Assembly: GCF_013376045.1 (NCBI RefSeq)
Contig: NZ_JABMJG010000005.1
Location: 132,080-196,079, forward strand
DNA: 64,000 nt
Direction: 5' to 3'
Source of the DNA: Variovorax sp. SG517
GTDB lineage: Bacteria; Pseudomonadota; Gammaproteobacteria; Burkholderiales; Burkholderiaceae_C
This document shows positions 44,089 through 53,180 of the stretch, piece after piece. Both the position numbers and the translations under genes were made by a program. The notes below the pieces were generated by a model. The model searched no databases. It was not told the DNA's origin and was given only the letters and a program-made list of their open reading frames with translations. Position 1 is the first letter of the stretch; every line of letters begins with the position of its first letter.

Positions 44089-45300
44089 ATGACCCGCCAA
44101 CTCAGCCCCCAGACCACCAAGCTCCTGTCGCGCCTGCTGCCGCAGGCCGACGTCGACACCCAGGCCTTCGTCGACATCCGCCGGCAGATCCACGCCAACC
44201 CCGAGCTCGGCTTCGAGGTGAACGCCACCAGCGAGCTGGTCGCGAACCTGCTGCGCAGCTGGGGCTACGAGGTGCACACCGGCGTCGGCCGCACCGGCAT
44301 CGTGGCGCAGCTCAGGCTCGGCAGCGGCACTCGCCGGCTGGGCATCCGCGCCGACATGGACGCGCTGCCCATCACCGAGGCCACCGGCCTGCCGTACGCC
44401 AGCCGCAATGCCGGTCGCATGCACGCCTGCGGGCACGACGGCCACACGGCCATCCTGCTGGCGGCGGCCAAGGCGCTGGCGAAGGCGCGCAACTTCGACG
44501 GCACGCTGAACCTGATCTTCCAGCCCGACGAAGAAAACCTCTGCGGCGCGCGCGCCATGATTGAGGACGGCCTGTTCGAGCGCTTCCCCTGCGACGCGGT
44601 GTACGCGCTGCACAACGCGCCGGGCGTGCCGGTGGGCACGATGATGGCAATCGAAGGCCCGGTCACGCTGTCGTCCGACGTGGCCGACGTCACCCTCAAG
44701 GGCGTGGGCGGGCACGGTGCCATGCCGCACCGCGCGCGCGATCCGGTCGCGGCCGCCGCGGCGGTGGTGACGGCCCTGCAGACGGTGGTGGCGCGCAACG
44801 TGGCGCCCGACGACACGGCGGTGGTGTCGGTCGGCTTCATCCGCGGCGGTGCGACGCACAACGTGATCCCGCAGTCGGTTTCGCTGGGCCTGAACGTGCG
44901 CGCGGCGCGGCCCGAGACGCGCGCGCTGGTCGAGCAGCGCATCCGCGAGATCGTGAGCCTCACCGCGCAGGCGCACGGCGTGGAAGCCGAGATCGACTAC
45001 CGCCAGCTCGTGCCCCCGGTGGTCAACACCGCCGCCGAGACCGAACTCGCGGCGCAGGTGTGCGCCGAGCTGGTGGGCGAGGAGAACGTCGTCAGGCAGG
45101 CGCCCAAGGGCTTCTCGGGCAGCGAGGACTTCGCCTGGATGCTCTCCGAGCTGCCGGGCTGCTACCTGCTGCTGGGCAACGGCGAGGGCGAATTCGGCGG
45201 CTGCATGGTCCACAACCCCGGCTACGACTTCAACGACGAAGTGCTGCCGCTGGGAGCCGCCTGCTGGGTGCGATTGGCCCAGACTTACCTGGTCGCCTGA
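44089..45300 (+). CDS. M20-family amidohydrolase (hippurate hydrolase/aminoacylase type)
   Basis: A 403-residue M20D metallopeptidase. Metal-binding motifs: LGIRADMDALPITE (about residues 83-96), MHACGHDGHTAIL (about 107-119) and the catalytic DEENLCGARAMIEDG (about 144-158); a dimerisation domain follows, with GVGGHGAMPHRARDP. Such enzymes cleave N-acyl amino acids, hippurate or indole-acetyl conjugates in the cytoplasm. It follows the MHS carrier gene and is likely controlled by the divergent LysR protein. The exact substrate is unknown. Confidence 0.9.
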   Translation: MTRQLSPQTTKLLSRLLPQADVDTQAFVDIRRQIHANPELGFEVNATSELVANLLRSWGYEVHTGVGRTGIVAQLRLGSGTRRLGIRADMDALPITEATGLPYASRNAGRMHACGHDGHTAILLAAAKALAKARNFDGTLNLIFQPDEENLCGARAMIEDGLFERFPCDAVYALHNAPGVPVGTMMAIEGPVTLSSDVADVTLKGVGGHGAMPHRARDPVAAAAAVVTALQTVVARNVAPDDTAVVSVGFIRGGATHNVIPQSVSLGLNVRAARPETRALVEQRIREIVSLTAQAHGVEAEIDYRQLVPPVVNTAAETELAAQVCAELVGEENVVRQAPKGFSGSEDFAWMLSELPGCYLLLGNGEGEFGGCMVHNPGYDFNDEVLPLGAACWVRLAQTYLVA

Positions 45301-45318
45301 GCTGCCGATGAAGGCGCG

Positions 45319-46320
45319 TCAGAACGGCGCGTCTTCTTCCTCGGGCGCATCGGCCGGCACGGTCGTCGTGGGCGCGGCTGCAGCAGCGGGCCTGGGTGCT
45401 TCGTCCGGCGCTGCTGCAGAGAAAGCCGCCTCGCCGCCCAGCGCATCGAGCAGCGCCGGCACCAGCTGGCCCAGCTCGCCGGTGGCGATGGCCACGTCGG
45501 CGTCGAAGTTGTCTTCCTTCTTGCCGCCGGCCGCGCCGTCGCCCGTGCCTTCGAGGAAGGCGATCTTGCGGATCAGCAGGCCGTGCGTGAGCTCGAAGGA
45601 CACGCGGTCGTCCCAGGTCAGCGCGAGGCGGGTGGGGCGCTTGCCGTCTGTGATGTGCTGCTTGACCTCGTCGATGTCCAGCGGGTGCTTGGCATAACGC
45701 ACCACGGCCTTGGAGTCGTCCGAGGCCTTGAGCTCGCACTCGCGGTCGATGGTGAAGCCGGCCGGCGGCTCCTGCGTGAGCAGCCAGTTGGCCATGGCGG
45801 CGGCGGGTTCGACCTGGGTGTTGATGAGGGCCACCGCGAAGCCGTCGAGCGACTTCACGAGGCTGGTGACCACTTCGTCGGCGCGCGAGGCGTTGCCGGT
45901 GTTGATCACCAGGCGGTTCTCGGCCTTGTCGATCCACACCGTGACGCGGGCGCTGCGGGTGAAGGCCATGGGCAGCAGCTCCAGGGTGATGTCTTCCTTG
46001 AGCTCCTTCTTTTCCTTCTTGCCGGGCTTGCGGCCGGTGGTGGCCTCGATGTGGGCGCAGCGCTCGTCGACCTTGCGGCGCACGACCGAGCCGGGCACCT
46101 GCTTGCTCTCGATCATGTATTCGACCAGCCACTGGCCGTCGATGGACTCCACCAGCGGGCCGTTGGCCTCGCCGCGGGGCTCGATCCAGCCGGCGGACTT
46201 TTCCTGCGAGGGGCCGCAGGGTTCGAAGCGCTGCTTGCCCAGGCCTTCTTCGGCCTCGGCCAGTGTCTGGGACCAGGCAGGTTCGATGCGATAGACGATG
46301 ACGTTCTTGAATACGGACAC
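45319..46320 (-). CDS. rdgC: Recombination-associated protein RdgC
   Basis: A 333-residue RdgC, a ring-shaped DNA-binding protein that modulates RecA. Typical stretches are FKNVIVYRIEPAW at the start, CGPSQEKSAGWIEPRGEANG, and KQVPGSVVRRKVDERCAHIE in the middle. The start is GTG at 46320, with an AAGGG ribosome site 7 bases before it; the longer frame to 46446 would run into the ilvE promoter region. The C-terminal 30 residues or so are an Ala/Pro/acidic tail. It is divergent from ilvE. Confidence 0.93.
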   Translation of the reverse strand: MSVFKNVIVYRIEPAWSQTLAEAEEGLGKQRFEPCGPSQEKSAGWIEPRGEANGPLVESIDGQWLVEYMIESKQVPGSVVRRKVDERCAHIEATTGRKPGKKEKKELKEDITLELLPMAFTRSARVTVWIDKAENRLVINTGNASRADEVVTSLVKSLDGFAVALINTQVEPAAAMANWLLTQEPPAGFTIDRECELKASDDSKAVVRYAKHPLDIDEVKQHITDGKRPTRLALTWDDRVSFELTHGLLIRKIAFLEGTGDGAAGGKKEDNFDADVAIATGELGQLVPALLDALGGEAAFSAAAPDEAPRPAAAAAPTTTVPADAPEEEDAPF

Positions 46321-46391
46321 GGAAACCCTTTTCCCACTGGTTTGCACAACCGGCCATTGTCGGGCACCCCGTTGCGGCCCCGGCCGTAAAA

Positions 46392-46407
46392 TCGCAAGCT
46401 TTTGCGA
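46392..46407. promoter_or_regulatory. Small inverted repeat in the rdgC-ilvE divergent promoter region
   Basis: TCGCAA and TTGCGA arms separated by GCTT, in the 142-base gap between the two divergent starts. It could be an operator; no regulator can be named. Confidence 0.3.
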
Positions 46408-46462
46408 CTTCCCTCCTCGTCGCACCAACCCCACACCGCTTCCCAAACAAAGGAATCAGGAA

Positions 46463-47416
46463 ATGAGCTCGATCCCCCCCTCGCTGGACGACCGTGACGG
46501 CAAGATCTGGATGGACGGCGAACTCGTGGACTGGCGCGACGCCAAGATCCACGTGCTGAGCCACACGCTGCACTACGGCTGCGGCGCCTTCGAGGGCGTG
46601 CGCGCCTACAAGACGGCCGACGGCAGCACCGCGATCTTCCGCCTGGCGGAGCACACCGAGCGCCTGTTCAACAGCGCCAAGATCCTGCGCATGAAGATCC
46701 CCTTCACGCAGGAGCAGCTCAACGAGGCCCAGAAGCAGGTGGTGCGCGAGAACAAGCTCGAGAGCTGCTACCTGCGCCCGCTGATCTGGATCGGCTCCGA
46801 GAAGCTGGGCGTGAGCCCCAAGGGCAACAAGGTGCACGCCATGGTCGCGGCCTGGTCCTGGGGCGCCTACCTGGGCGAAGAGGGCATGAAGCGCGGCATC
46901 CGCGTGAAGACCTCGAGCTACACCCGCCACCACGTCAACATCACGATGACGCAGGCCAAGACGGTGAGCAACTACACCAACTCGATCCTGGCCAACATGG
47001 AAGCGCTGGACGACGGCTACGACGAGGCGCTGCTGCTCGACGCGAGCGGCTTCGTGTCCGAAGGCGCGGGCGAGAACATCTTCGTGGTCAAGGGCGGCGT
47101 GGTCTACACGCCCGACCTCTCGGCCGGCGCGCTCAACGGCATCACCCGCAACACCATCCTGCACGTGTGCAAGGACCTGGGCCTGGAACTGGTGCAGAAG
47201 CGCATCACGCGCGACGAGGTCTACGTCGCCGACGAAGCCTTCTTCACCGGCACGGCGGCTGAAGTCACGCCGATCCGCGAACTCGACCGCGTCGAGATCG
47301 GCAACCGCGGCGACGGCGGCGCGCGCGGCCCGATCACCGAGAAGATCCAGGCGGCCTTCTTCGACATCGTGAACGGCAAGAATCCCAGGTACGCACACTG
47401 GCTCACGAAAGTCTGA
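46463..47416 (+). CDS. ilvE: Branched-chain amino acid aminotransferase
   Basis: A 317-residue class IV PLP aminotransferase that makes valine, leucine and isoleucine from their 2-oxo acids. The PLP lysine is Lys166 in MTQAKTVSNYTNSILA; other family features are HYGCGAFEGVRAY near residue 40, SGFVSEGAGENIFVVK near 200 and FFTGTAAEVTPIRELD near 275. The ATG at 46463 is preceded by AGGAATCAGGAA. A zinc-ribbon gene follows after 29 bases, an arrangement I recall as common in beta-proteobacteria. Confidence 0.95.
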   Translation: MSSIPPSLDDRDGKIWMDGELVDWRDAKIHVLSHTLHYGCGAFEGVRAYKTADGSTAIFRLAEHTERLFNSAKILRMKIPFTQEQLNEAQKQVVRENKLESCYLRPLIWIGSEKLGVSPKGNKVHAMVAAWSWGAYLGEEGMKRGIRVKTSSYTRHHVNITMTQAKTVSNYTNSILANMEALDDGYDEALLLDASGFVSEGAGENIFVVKGGVVYTPDLSAGALNGITRNTILHVCKDLGLELVQKRITRDEVYVADEAFFTGTAAEVTPIRELDRVEIGNRGDGGARGPITEKIQAAFFDIVNGKNPRYAHWLTKV

Positions 47417-47445
47417 GCAGAAGAAGAGAACGAGAGAACGATCCC

Positions 47446-47655
47446 ATGTCCACCAATGCAGTAGTCGAACTCCTGGCCAAGGAACTCAATCATCAGGGCG
47501 GCGTGTTCTGCCCCAGCCCCAAGGCCGACATGAAGCTCTGGAACAGCCACCCGAAGGTCTACCTCGACGTGGCGCGCACCGGCGAAGCCAAGTGCCCGTA
47601 TTGCGGCACGGTGTACCGGCTGAAGGCCGGCGAGGCGGTGTCGGCGCGGCACTGA
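47446..47655 (+). CDS. Small zinc-ribbon protein (zf-CHCC type)
   Basis: A 69-residue protein with a metal-binding motif of the NDUFS6-like zf-CHCC type: Cys22 (GGVFCPSP), His35 (WNSHPKVYLDV) and the pair in KCPYCGTVYRL (Cys50 and Cys53). Its bacterial role is not known to me. It is co-directional with ilvE and probably on the same transcript. No other domain is present. Confidence 0.85.
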   Translation: MSTNAVVELLAKELNHQGGVFCPSPKADMKLWNSHPKVYLDVARTGEAKCPYCGTVYRLKAGEAVSARH

Positions 47656-47711
47656 GCCCGGGCGAACCGCTGGTTCGCTGAACCGACCGGCCCCGGTCGT
47701 CCGATGCCTCT

Positions 47712-48983
47712 TCAGGCAGCCGGGCGGCCGGGGTCTTTTTCCAGGCTCTCCAGGCTTTTCAGGCGCGAGGACAGCAGTCCGCGCCACGGATTCGGGTCGT
47801 TCTTCTCCTGCGCGAGCCGCAGGTAGACCATCGAGATGAACAGCAGCGCCAGGCCGATCTGCGCATCGCGCATGGCCGAGTTCACGCTCGAGGCGATCAG
47901 CGCGATCAGCGTGGCCGCCAGCGCGTAGCGGCCGGCGATGTCGGGCCGCTTCCATGCCTGCCAGACGGCGGCGACCATGATGAAGAGCAGGCTCAGCAGC
48001 GCGGGCAGGCCGCCCTGGGCGCCGACCCAGAGGAAGTCGTTGTGCGGCATGTTCGAGTCGGCCAGCAGCGCGGGGCCGCGCTTGTGCCACTGGTCGGTCC
48101 AGCCGCCGATGCCCCAGCCGGTGAACGGACGGTCGGCGATCATGAGGCCGGTGTCGCGGTACATGTAGTAGCGGATGGCCCAGCTGCCCTTGAAGACCGC
48201 GCCGGCCTGGGCCTCCTCGAGTTCCTGCACGCCGACCTCGACCTTGTGCTGCAGCTGCGGAAGCTGGTAGAGCCCGGCGCCCATCACCACGGCACCCAGC
48301 ACCAGCGCGCCCACCAGCATCTTCAGGTGGCTGCGCCACTGGTGGATGCACACCACCGGAATCACCAGCAGCAGCGCGAGCACCGAGGTGCGGGAGGTCA
48401 GCGGCAGCGCCACCACCAGGCCCAGCCCGAGCATCAGCACGAAGGCCGGAATGGCGCGCAGTGGCCTGTGGGCGGCGATCTGCGCGATGCCCCACACCGC
48501 GGCGGTGGAGGCCACCACGCTGAACAGCAGCGCGTTGCTGATCGACTTGTTGCCCACCTCCATCACCACCGCGCGCAGCGGCGACCAGATGTTGAAGCCG
48601 CCGACCGCGTAGAAGACGATGACCAGCACGATGTTGAGCGCCGCGACCAGCAGGAAGCCGCGCAGCGCCCAGACGGCCTCTTCGCGCGTGAGCGCCATCG
48701 CCATCAGCATCGTGAGGCCGATGCGGATGCCGTGGAACAGGTTGGAGCCGGTCTCGGGATAGTGCTGCCCAATGGCCAGCACGATGAGGGTCCAGGCGAA
48801 GTAGGCCATCACCGGCCACCACAGCGGATTGGCGCGCAGCCGCGCGTAGCGCTCGCCGAGGCCGCCGGCCACCAGCATGGCGAGCAGCAGCACGATGGCC
48901 GAAAGATAGGTGACGCCGACCGGCATGAACACCACCAGCCCCCAGAACATGGCCGCGGGCCGAACGATGTGCGATCTCTGCAT
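47712..48983 (-). CDS. O-antigen ligase/polymerase-like membrane protein
   Basis: A 423-residue protein with about eleven membrane segments and the Wzy_C/WaaL pattern: a large periplasmic loop around residues 255-320 containing RYYMYRDTGLMIADRPFTGW and a histidine motif in SNMPHNDFLWVGAQGGLPAL, which is the usual H-x-x-(F/L) ligase signature. It could ligate O-antigen to lipid A core or be a polymerase. It is about 24 kb from the exopolysaccharide locus and has no glycosyltransferase neighbours. It stands alone between a zinc-ribbon gene and a histidine kinase gene. Confidence 0.85.
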   Translation of the reverse strand: MQRSHIVRPAAMFWGLVVFMPVGVTYLSAIVLLLAMLVAGGLGERYARLRANPLWWPVMAYFAWTLIVLAIGQHYPETGSNLFHGIRIGLTMLMAMALTREEAVWALRGFLLVAALNIVLVIVFYAVGGFNIWSPLRAVVMEVGNKSISNALLFSVVASTAAVWGIAQIAAHRPLRAIPAFVLMLGLGLVVALPLTSRTSVLALLLVIPVVCIHQWRSHLKMLVGALVLGAVVMGAGLYQLPQLQHKVEVGVQELEEAQAGAVFKGSWAIRYYMYRDTGLMIADRPFTGWGIGGWTDQWHKRGPALLADSNMPHNDFLWVGAQGGLPALLSLLFIMVAAVWQAWKRPDIAGRYALAATLIALIASSVNSAMRDAQIGLALLFISMVYLRLAQEKNDPNPWRGLLSSRLKSLESLEKDPGRPAA

Positions 48984-49063
48984 AGGGCCGGGATTTTAAG
49001 TTGGCGTCCCCGGGGCCAACCTGACCACGACCCCGCGCGGGCGGGGGCGTGGACAGTGCGCGC

Positions 49064-50263
49064 TCAGTGGCTGCGCGCGGCCGCCGGCAGGCGGATCACG
49101 AAGCTCGCGCCGCCGCCCGGACGGTCTTCGCAGCGCACGGTGCCGCCGTGCCGCTCGGCGATCGACTTCACCAGCGCCAGCCCCAGGCCCACGCCGCCGT
49201 TGCGCTCGCTGGCGCCGGGCAGGCGGTAGAACGGTTCGAAGATGCGTTCGCGCAGGGCGGCCGGCACGCCGGGGCCGCGGTCGTTCACGCGCACGGTGGC
49301 ATAGCCGTTGGCACTGCCGAGTTCCACCGCGATCTCGCCGGCGCCGTAGCGGCGCGCGTTCTCCAGCAGGTTGCGGATGGCGCGGCGCAGCAGGCGCGAC
49401 ACGCCCGGCACGGTGAGGGTGGCGTTGTCGGTGCCGTCGGCCAGGTCGAGCTCGGCGTTGACTTGCGAGCATTCTTCTGCCGCGAGGCCGGTCAGGTCGA
49501 CCGGCTCGATGGTGCCCATGTCCGCCTCGCTGGCGTCGAGCCGGCTGGCCAGCAGGATCTCGTCGATGAGCTGGTCGAGTTCGCCGATGTTGCGCGAAAT
49601 CTCCTCGCGCGCCGACTGGCTCGGGCGCTCGCCCATCAGCTCCAGGCCCATGCGGATGCGGGTGAGCGGCGAGCGCAGCTCGTGCGAGGCGTTGGCCAGC
49701 AGCGACTTGTGCGAACGCACCAGCTGCTCGATGCGCTCGGCCGACGCGTTGAATCGTTTGGATAGATCAGCCACTTCGTCCTGCCCTTCTTCTGTCACGC
49801 GCACAGAGAGATCGCCCTCGCCCCACCGCTGCACGCCGCGCTGCAGCGATTCCAGCCGCTGCGTGATGCGCCGCACGATCGGGTACACGCCCAGCGCCAC
49901 CGCCACGCCCACCAGCGCGATCATCCAGCCCAGCCCGAAGGGCGTGCGCCACGGCGCGAAGCCGGTCGAGCCCGTGGGCCGCTCGCGAGGCGCCACGCGC
50001 AGTGTGATGGCCTTGCCGTCGCTGAGCGTCACGTCGAACTCCAGGCCCTGGCCCGGAACCCGCAGCGCGGTGCCCGCGCCGATGGGCTTGTCCTGCGCGT
50101 CCAGCACCACCACGTTGCGCGGCACCGGCGCGAGCCGCTCGCGCTCGGCCTCGGCGGCCTCGCGCACGATCCAGTTGGCCATCAGCGTGAGGATGACGAC
50201 GCCGCCCACCACCGCAAGCCAGATGCGGACGTAGAGGTGGCGCGAATAGAGACTGCGCAGCAT
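49064..50263 (-). CDS. Sensor histidine kinase
   Basis: A 399-residue membrane kinase. There are two membrane segments (IWLAVVGGVVILTLMANWIV, residues 14-33, and LGWMIALVGVAVALGVYPIV, 111-130) enclosing a periplasmic domain of about 75 residues, then HAMP, then the dimerisation/phosphorylation helix with His194 (LANASHELRSPLTR). The ATPase domain has the N box RAIRNLLENARRYG, DRGPGVP, FEPFYRLPG and GGVGLGLALVK. The response-regulator gene lies 11 bases upstream. The stimulus is unknown; overall layout resembles RstB/CpxA-type envelope sensors. Confidence 0.92.
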   Translation of the reverse strand: MLRSLYSRHLYVRIWLAVVGGVVILTLMANWIVREAAEAERERLAPVPRNVVVLDAQDKPIGAGTALRVPGQGLEFDVTLSDGKAITLRVAPRERPTGSTGFAPWRTPFGLGWMIALVGVAVALGVYPIVRRITQRLESLQRGVQRWGEGDLSVRVTEEGQDEVADLSKRFNASAERIEQLVRSHKSLLANASHELRSPLTRIRMGLELMGERPSQSAREEISRNIGELDQLIDEILLASRLDASEADMGTIEPVDLTGLAAEECSQVNAELDLADGTDNATLTVPGVSRLLRRAIRNLLENARRYGAGEIAVELGSANGYATVRVNDRGPGVPAALRERIFEPFYRLPGASERNGGVGLGLALVKSIAERHGGTVRCEDRPGGGASFVIRLPAAARSH

Positions 50264-50274
50264 CGGCGGTCAGC

Positions 50275-50997
50275 CTAGTCTTGCTGCTTGGCGAAGACGT
50301 AGCCCACGCCGCGCACCGTGAGGATGCGCTTCGGGTTCTTCGCGTCGACCTCGATGGCCGCGCGGATGCGGCCCATGTGCACGTCGATGGAGCGGTCGAA
50401 GGCTTCGAGCTCGCGGCCACGCACGGCTTCCATGATCTGGTCGCGCGTGAGCACGCGGCCCGCGCGCTCGGCCATGGCCGTCAGCAGGTCGAACTGGTAG
50501 GAGGTGAGGTCGGCCACCGCGCCGCCCACCGACACGGTGCGCGCGTTGCGGTCGATCTCCAGCGTGCCGAAGCGCATCACCGACGAAGCCTCGGCCTCGG
50601 TGGCGCTCTCGGCGCGGCGGCGCAGCACGGCGCGGATGCGCGCCAGCAGCTCGCGCGGCTCGAAGGGCTTGGGCAGGTAGTCGTCGGCACCGATCTCCAG
50701 GCCGATGATGCGGTCCATGGGGTCGCCCTTGGCGGTGAGCATCAGCACCGACACCTTCGACAGCGGACCGGGCAGCGCGCGGATGCGGCGGCAGACTTCA
50801 AGGCCGTCGGTGTCCGGCAGCATCAGGTCGAGGATCACCAGGTCGGGCGCGTGCTGCTGCAGCTGCTCGAGCCCGGCGGCGCCGTCGCCGGCATGGTTGA
50901 ACGCGAAGCCCGACTGCGTCAGGTACTCGCCCACCATCTGCGCCAGGCGGGCGTCGTCTTCGATCATCAGGAGTTGGGGGGTGCTCATGCGCTTCAT
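50275..50997 (-). CDS. OmpR-family response regulator
   Basis: A 240-residue regulator. The receiver domain has acidic residues Asp14-Asp15, the phosphorylation site Asp57 (LVILDLMLPD) and the conserved lysine in DDYLPKPFEP; the C-terminal winged helix runs from about residue 140 (LEIDRNARTVSVGGAVADLT) to the end (RILTVRGVGYVF). MKRMSTPQ at 50997 was chosen; MSTPQ at 50988 is the alternative. It forms a two-component system with the kinase gene 11 bases downstream. The target genes cannot be read from the sequence; the ketosynthase pair upstream is one possibility. Confidence 0.93.
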   Translation of the reverse strand: MKRMSTPQLLMIEDDARLAQMVGEYLTQSGFAFNHAGDGAAGLEQLQQHAPDLVILDLMLPDTDGLEVCRRIRALPGPLSKVSVLMLTAKGDPMDRIIGLEIGADDYLPKPFEPRELLARIRAVLRRRAESATEAEASSVMRFGTLEIDRNARTVSVGGAVADLTSYQFDLLTAMAERAGRVLTRDQIMEAVRGRELEAFDRSIDVHMGRIRAAIEVDAKNPKRILTVRGVGYVFAKQQD

Positions 50998-51114
50998 GGT
51001 CGTCCACCGGGAGCAAGAGGGCTTGAACGCTCCGTAAAGTTGGGTAAACCTCGGCAACCCCTGTCAACCAGCCATGCTGCGAAAAGCATAGCGCCGGTTG
51101 CAGTGGCCGTGGGC

Positions 51115-51981
51115 TCAGCCCCGCGCGAGCGGCCGCAACTGCAGCCGCAGCGACAGGGACGCGGAAAGCGGCAGGTCGACCGGCGTGCCCGTGCCGCCGA
51201 CATTGCCGTCATCGAGATGTGCCAGCGATTCGAAGAGGCCCAGCGACTGGGCCATGGGATTGATCTCGGCCAGCGACTTCGCGGCATCGGAGCGCGGCGG
51301 CGTGGCTGCGGGAGCCTTGCCGTCTTCGCTGACGAGTGACCAGTCGAGCGCCGCCACGGTGCGCTCGCCGGGTTCGCTCGCGATCACCAGCGCCACCGCG
51401 AGCAGGCCGCGGCTGTCGGTGACGGAAGCCAGCGCGCCCAGGGTGGGGGTGTCGTAGCCCACCAGCAGCACCGGCTCCTGGTCGCAGGCGGATTGCACCG
51501 CAGCCTCCAGCAGGCCCGAGGCGAAGCTGTGCTCATAGGCCGAAACCGCATTGCTGGCCGCCATGCAGCCGGTGCCGATGGTCCAGTAGCCCACGGCCGC
51601 GTTGTGCACCGAGTTGTGGAACTTGGTGGGCGACAGCCCCTTCGGATCGCTCGCGAGCGTGCTGCACATGTAGTCGTTGATCGACAGGTCGCCGTGCGCA
51701 GAAGTGAACACGCAGGGCACGTCGGCGGCGTTGCGGCCGGAGCCGGCGAGGGCGGCGGCGGCCACTTCGAGCGCCAGCGCCACGGTGTCGGGCGCGCGGC
51801 GGCGCTCGGCCGGGGCCAGCACCTGCGGCGAGGGCCGCTTGGCGGGCGGATCGGCCAGCGCGCCTTCGCCGCGGAAGGCGGCACGGGCGGCGTCCCAGCC
51901 GGGCAGCGTGGGCGTCCAGAAGGCGGGGCCTTCGATGTAGAGGGTGGGGGGCTTGGGTGCGGCCTGGTTCATGTCGTTCAT
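51115..51981 (-). CDS. Ketosynthase-like chain-length-factor protein
   Basis: A 288-residue protein of the Ketoacyl-synt_2 group (beta-ketoacyl synthase, N-terminal-like, chain length factor), as found in aryl polyene clusters. It has FTSAHGDLSINDYMCSTLAS, then KFHNSVHNAAVGYWTIGTGC and AVSAYEHSFASGLLEAAVQS, but lacks the full C-H-H ketosynthase triad and the C-terminal thiolase half. A partner role for the complete ketosynthase is likely. The start overlaps the stop of that gene by four bases. No carrier protein, ketoreductase or dehydratase gene is near. Confidence 0.82.
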   Translation of the reverse strand: MNDMNQAAPKPPTLYIEGPAFWTPTLPGWDAARAAFRGEGALADPPAKRPSPQVLAPAERRRAPDTVALALEVAAAALAGSGRNAADVPCVFTSAHGDLSINDYMCSTLASDPKGLSPTKFHNSVHNAAVGYWTIGTGCMAASNAVSAYEHSFASGLLEAAVQSACDQEPVLLVGYDTPTLGALASVTDSRGLLAVALVIASEPGERTVAALDWSLVSEDGKAPAATPPRSDAAKSLAEINPMAQSLGLFESLAHLDDGNVGGTGTPVDLPLSASLSLRLQLRPLARG

Positions 51982-53180
51982 GCCGCCTTGCCGAAGACCA
52001 GCGAGCAGTTGTTGCCGCCGAAGCCGAAGGAATTGCTCAGCGCATAGCGCACTTCGCCGCGCGCCGGCTCCAGCCGGATCTGCGGGCCGAAGCCTTCGTC
52101 CAGCGTGTGGGTGTTGACGGTGCCCGGCATCAGCCCGCGCTCGATCGCCAGCAGGCTGATGACGGCCTCGACGATGCCGGCCGCGCCCAGCGTGTGGCCC
52201 ATGAAGCCCTTGGTGGAGCTCGCGTGAGTGCGCGCCGGGAAGCGGCGCGCCACCAGCGCGCCCTCGACCTCGTCGTTCTTCTGGCTCGCGGTGCCGTGCA
52301 TGTTGATGTAGTCGATCGCCTCGGGCGCGAGGCCGGCGCGCGCCAGTGCCTCGTCGAGCGCGCGCTCGGCGCCTAGGCCCTCGGGGTGCGGCGTCGACAT
52401 GTGGTGCGCGTCGCTCGCCTCGCCGTAGCCCAGCAGGTGCAGCGGCGCGGCATCTGCGCCGGTCTGAACGCGCTCGACCAGCGCGAAGCCCGCGGCCTCG
52501 CCCAGGCTGATGCCCTTGCGCGCGGCGTCGAAGGGCCGGCAGGGCTCGCTCGACACCAGTTCGAGCGAATTGAAGCCGAACAGCACGCTGCCGCACAGCG
52601 TGTCGGCCCCGCCGACCACGGCCGCGTCGGCCAGGCCCAGGCGGATCAGCCGCTCGGCCGAGGCGAACACCTTGGCGCTGGAGGAGCAGGCGGTCGAAAT
52701 CGTCTCGCTGGGCCCGCTGATGCCCAGCAGCTGCTGCGCGAACATGGCCAGCGAATGTGGCGTGTGCACCTCGGCGCGGCGCTGCCCGGGCGGGAACATG
52801 CCCTGCGCGTCGAGCTGCGTGTAGGCCAGCTCGGTCTCGCCGATGCTGGCGGTGGAGGTGCCCAGCACCAGCGCGATGCGCGAGGCGCCGTACTTCTCGC
52901 GCGCCGCGGCCACGGCCTCGAGGAAGCCGTCGGCTTGCAGGCCCATCCAGGCGAGCCGGTTGTTGCGGCAGTCCCACTGCGCGAGCGACTCGGGCAGCCG
53001 GGCCTCCTCGACCCCGTCGACGCGGCCGATCCAGGTGGGCAGCGGCGCGTCGCCGAAGTCGTTGGCGCGCAGCCCGCTGCGCGACTGCGCCAGCGCGTCG
53101 GCCAGCGCTTCCTTGCCGACACCGACGGCGCAGGTGGCCGTGTAGGCACTTATTTGAAGAGGAGAGATTCGGGACGGCAC
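51978..53180 (-). CDS. Beta-ketoacyl-ACP synthase (FabF/FabB-like)
   Basis: A 400-residue condensing enzyme with the full triad Cys165 (STACSSSAK), His295 (NMHGTASQKND) and His329 (STKGFMGHTLGAAG), plus Lys324, and the C-terminal SNSFGFGGNNCSLVF. It extends acyl chains on a carrier protein by decarboxylative condensation. Because it is paired with a chain-length-factor-like gene and lies outside any fab cluster, it probably serves a specialised lipid or polyene pathway. The start is GTG at 53180. About 180 bases upstream separate it from the ampG-type gene and must hold its promoter. Confidence 0.88.
   Translation of the reverse strand: MPSRISPLQISAYTATCAVGVGKEALADALAQSRSGLRANDFGDAPLPTWIGRVDGVEEARLPESLAQWDCRNNRLAWMGLQADGFLEAVAAAREKYGASRIALVLGTSTASIGETELAYTQLDAQGMFPPGQRRAEVHTPHSLAMFAQQLLGISGPSETISTACSSSAKVFASAERLIRLGLADAAVVGGADTLCGSVLFGFNSLELVSSEPCRPFDAARKGISLGEAAGFALVERVQTGADAAPLHLLGYGEASDAHHMSTPHPEGLGAERALDEALARAGLAPEAIDYINMHGTASQKNDEVEGALVARRFPARTHASSTKGFMGHTLGAAGIVEAVISLLAIERGLMPGTVNTHTLDEGFGPQIRLEPARGEVRYALSNSFGFGGNNCSLVFGKAA

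Noticed and set aside
47660..47740. Possible terminator between the zinc-ribbon gene and the O-antigen-ligase-like gene
   Set aside because: Only a six-base stem (GACCGG/CCGGTC) could be paired, and the nearby T-run lies inside the coding region of the converging gene.
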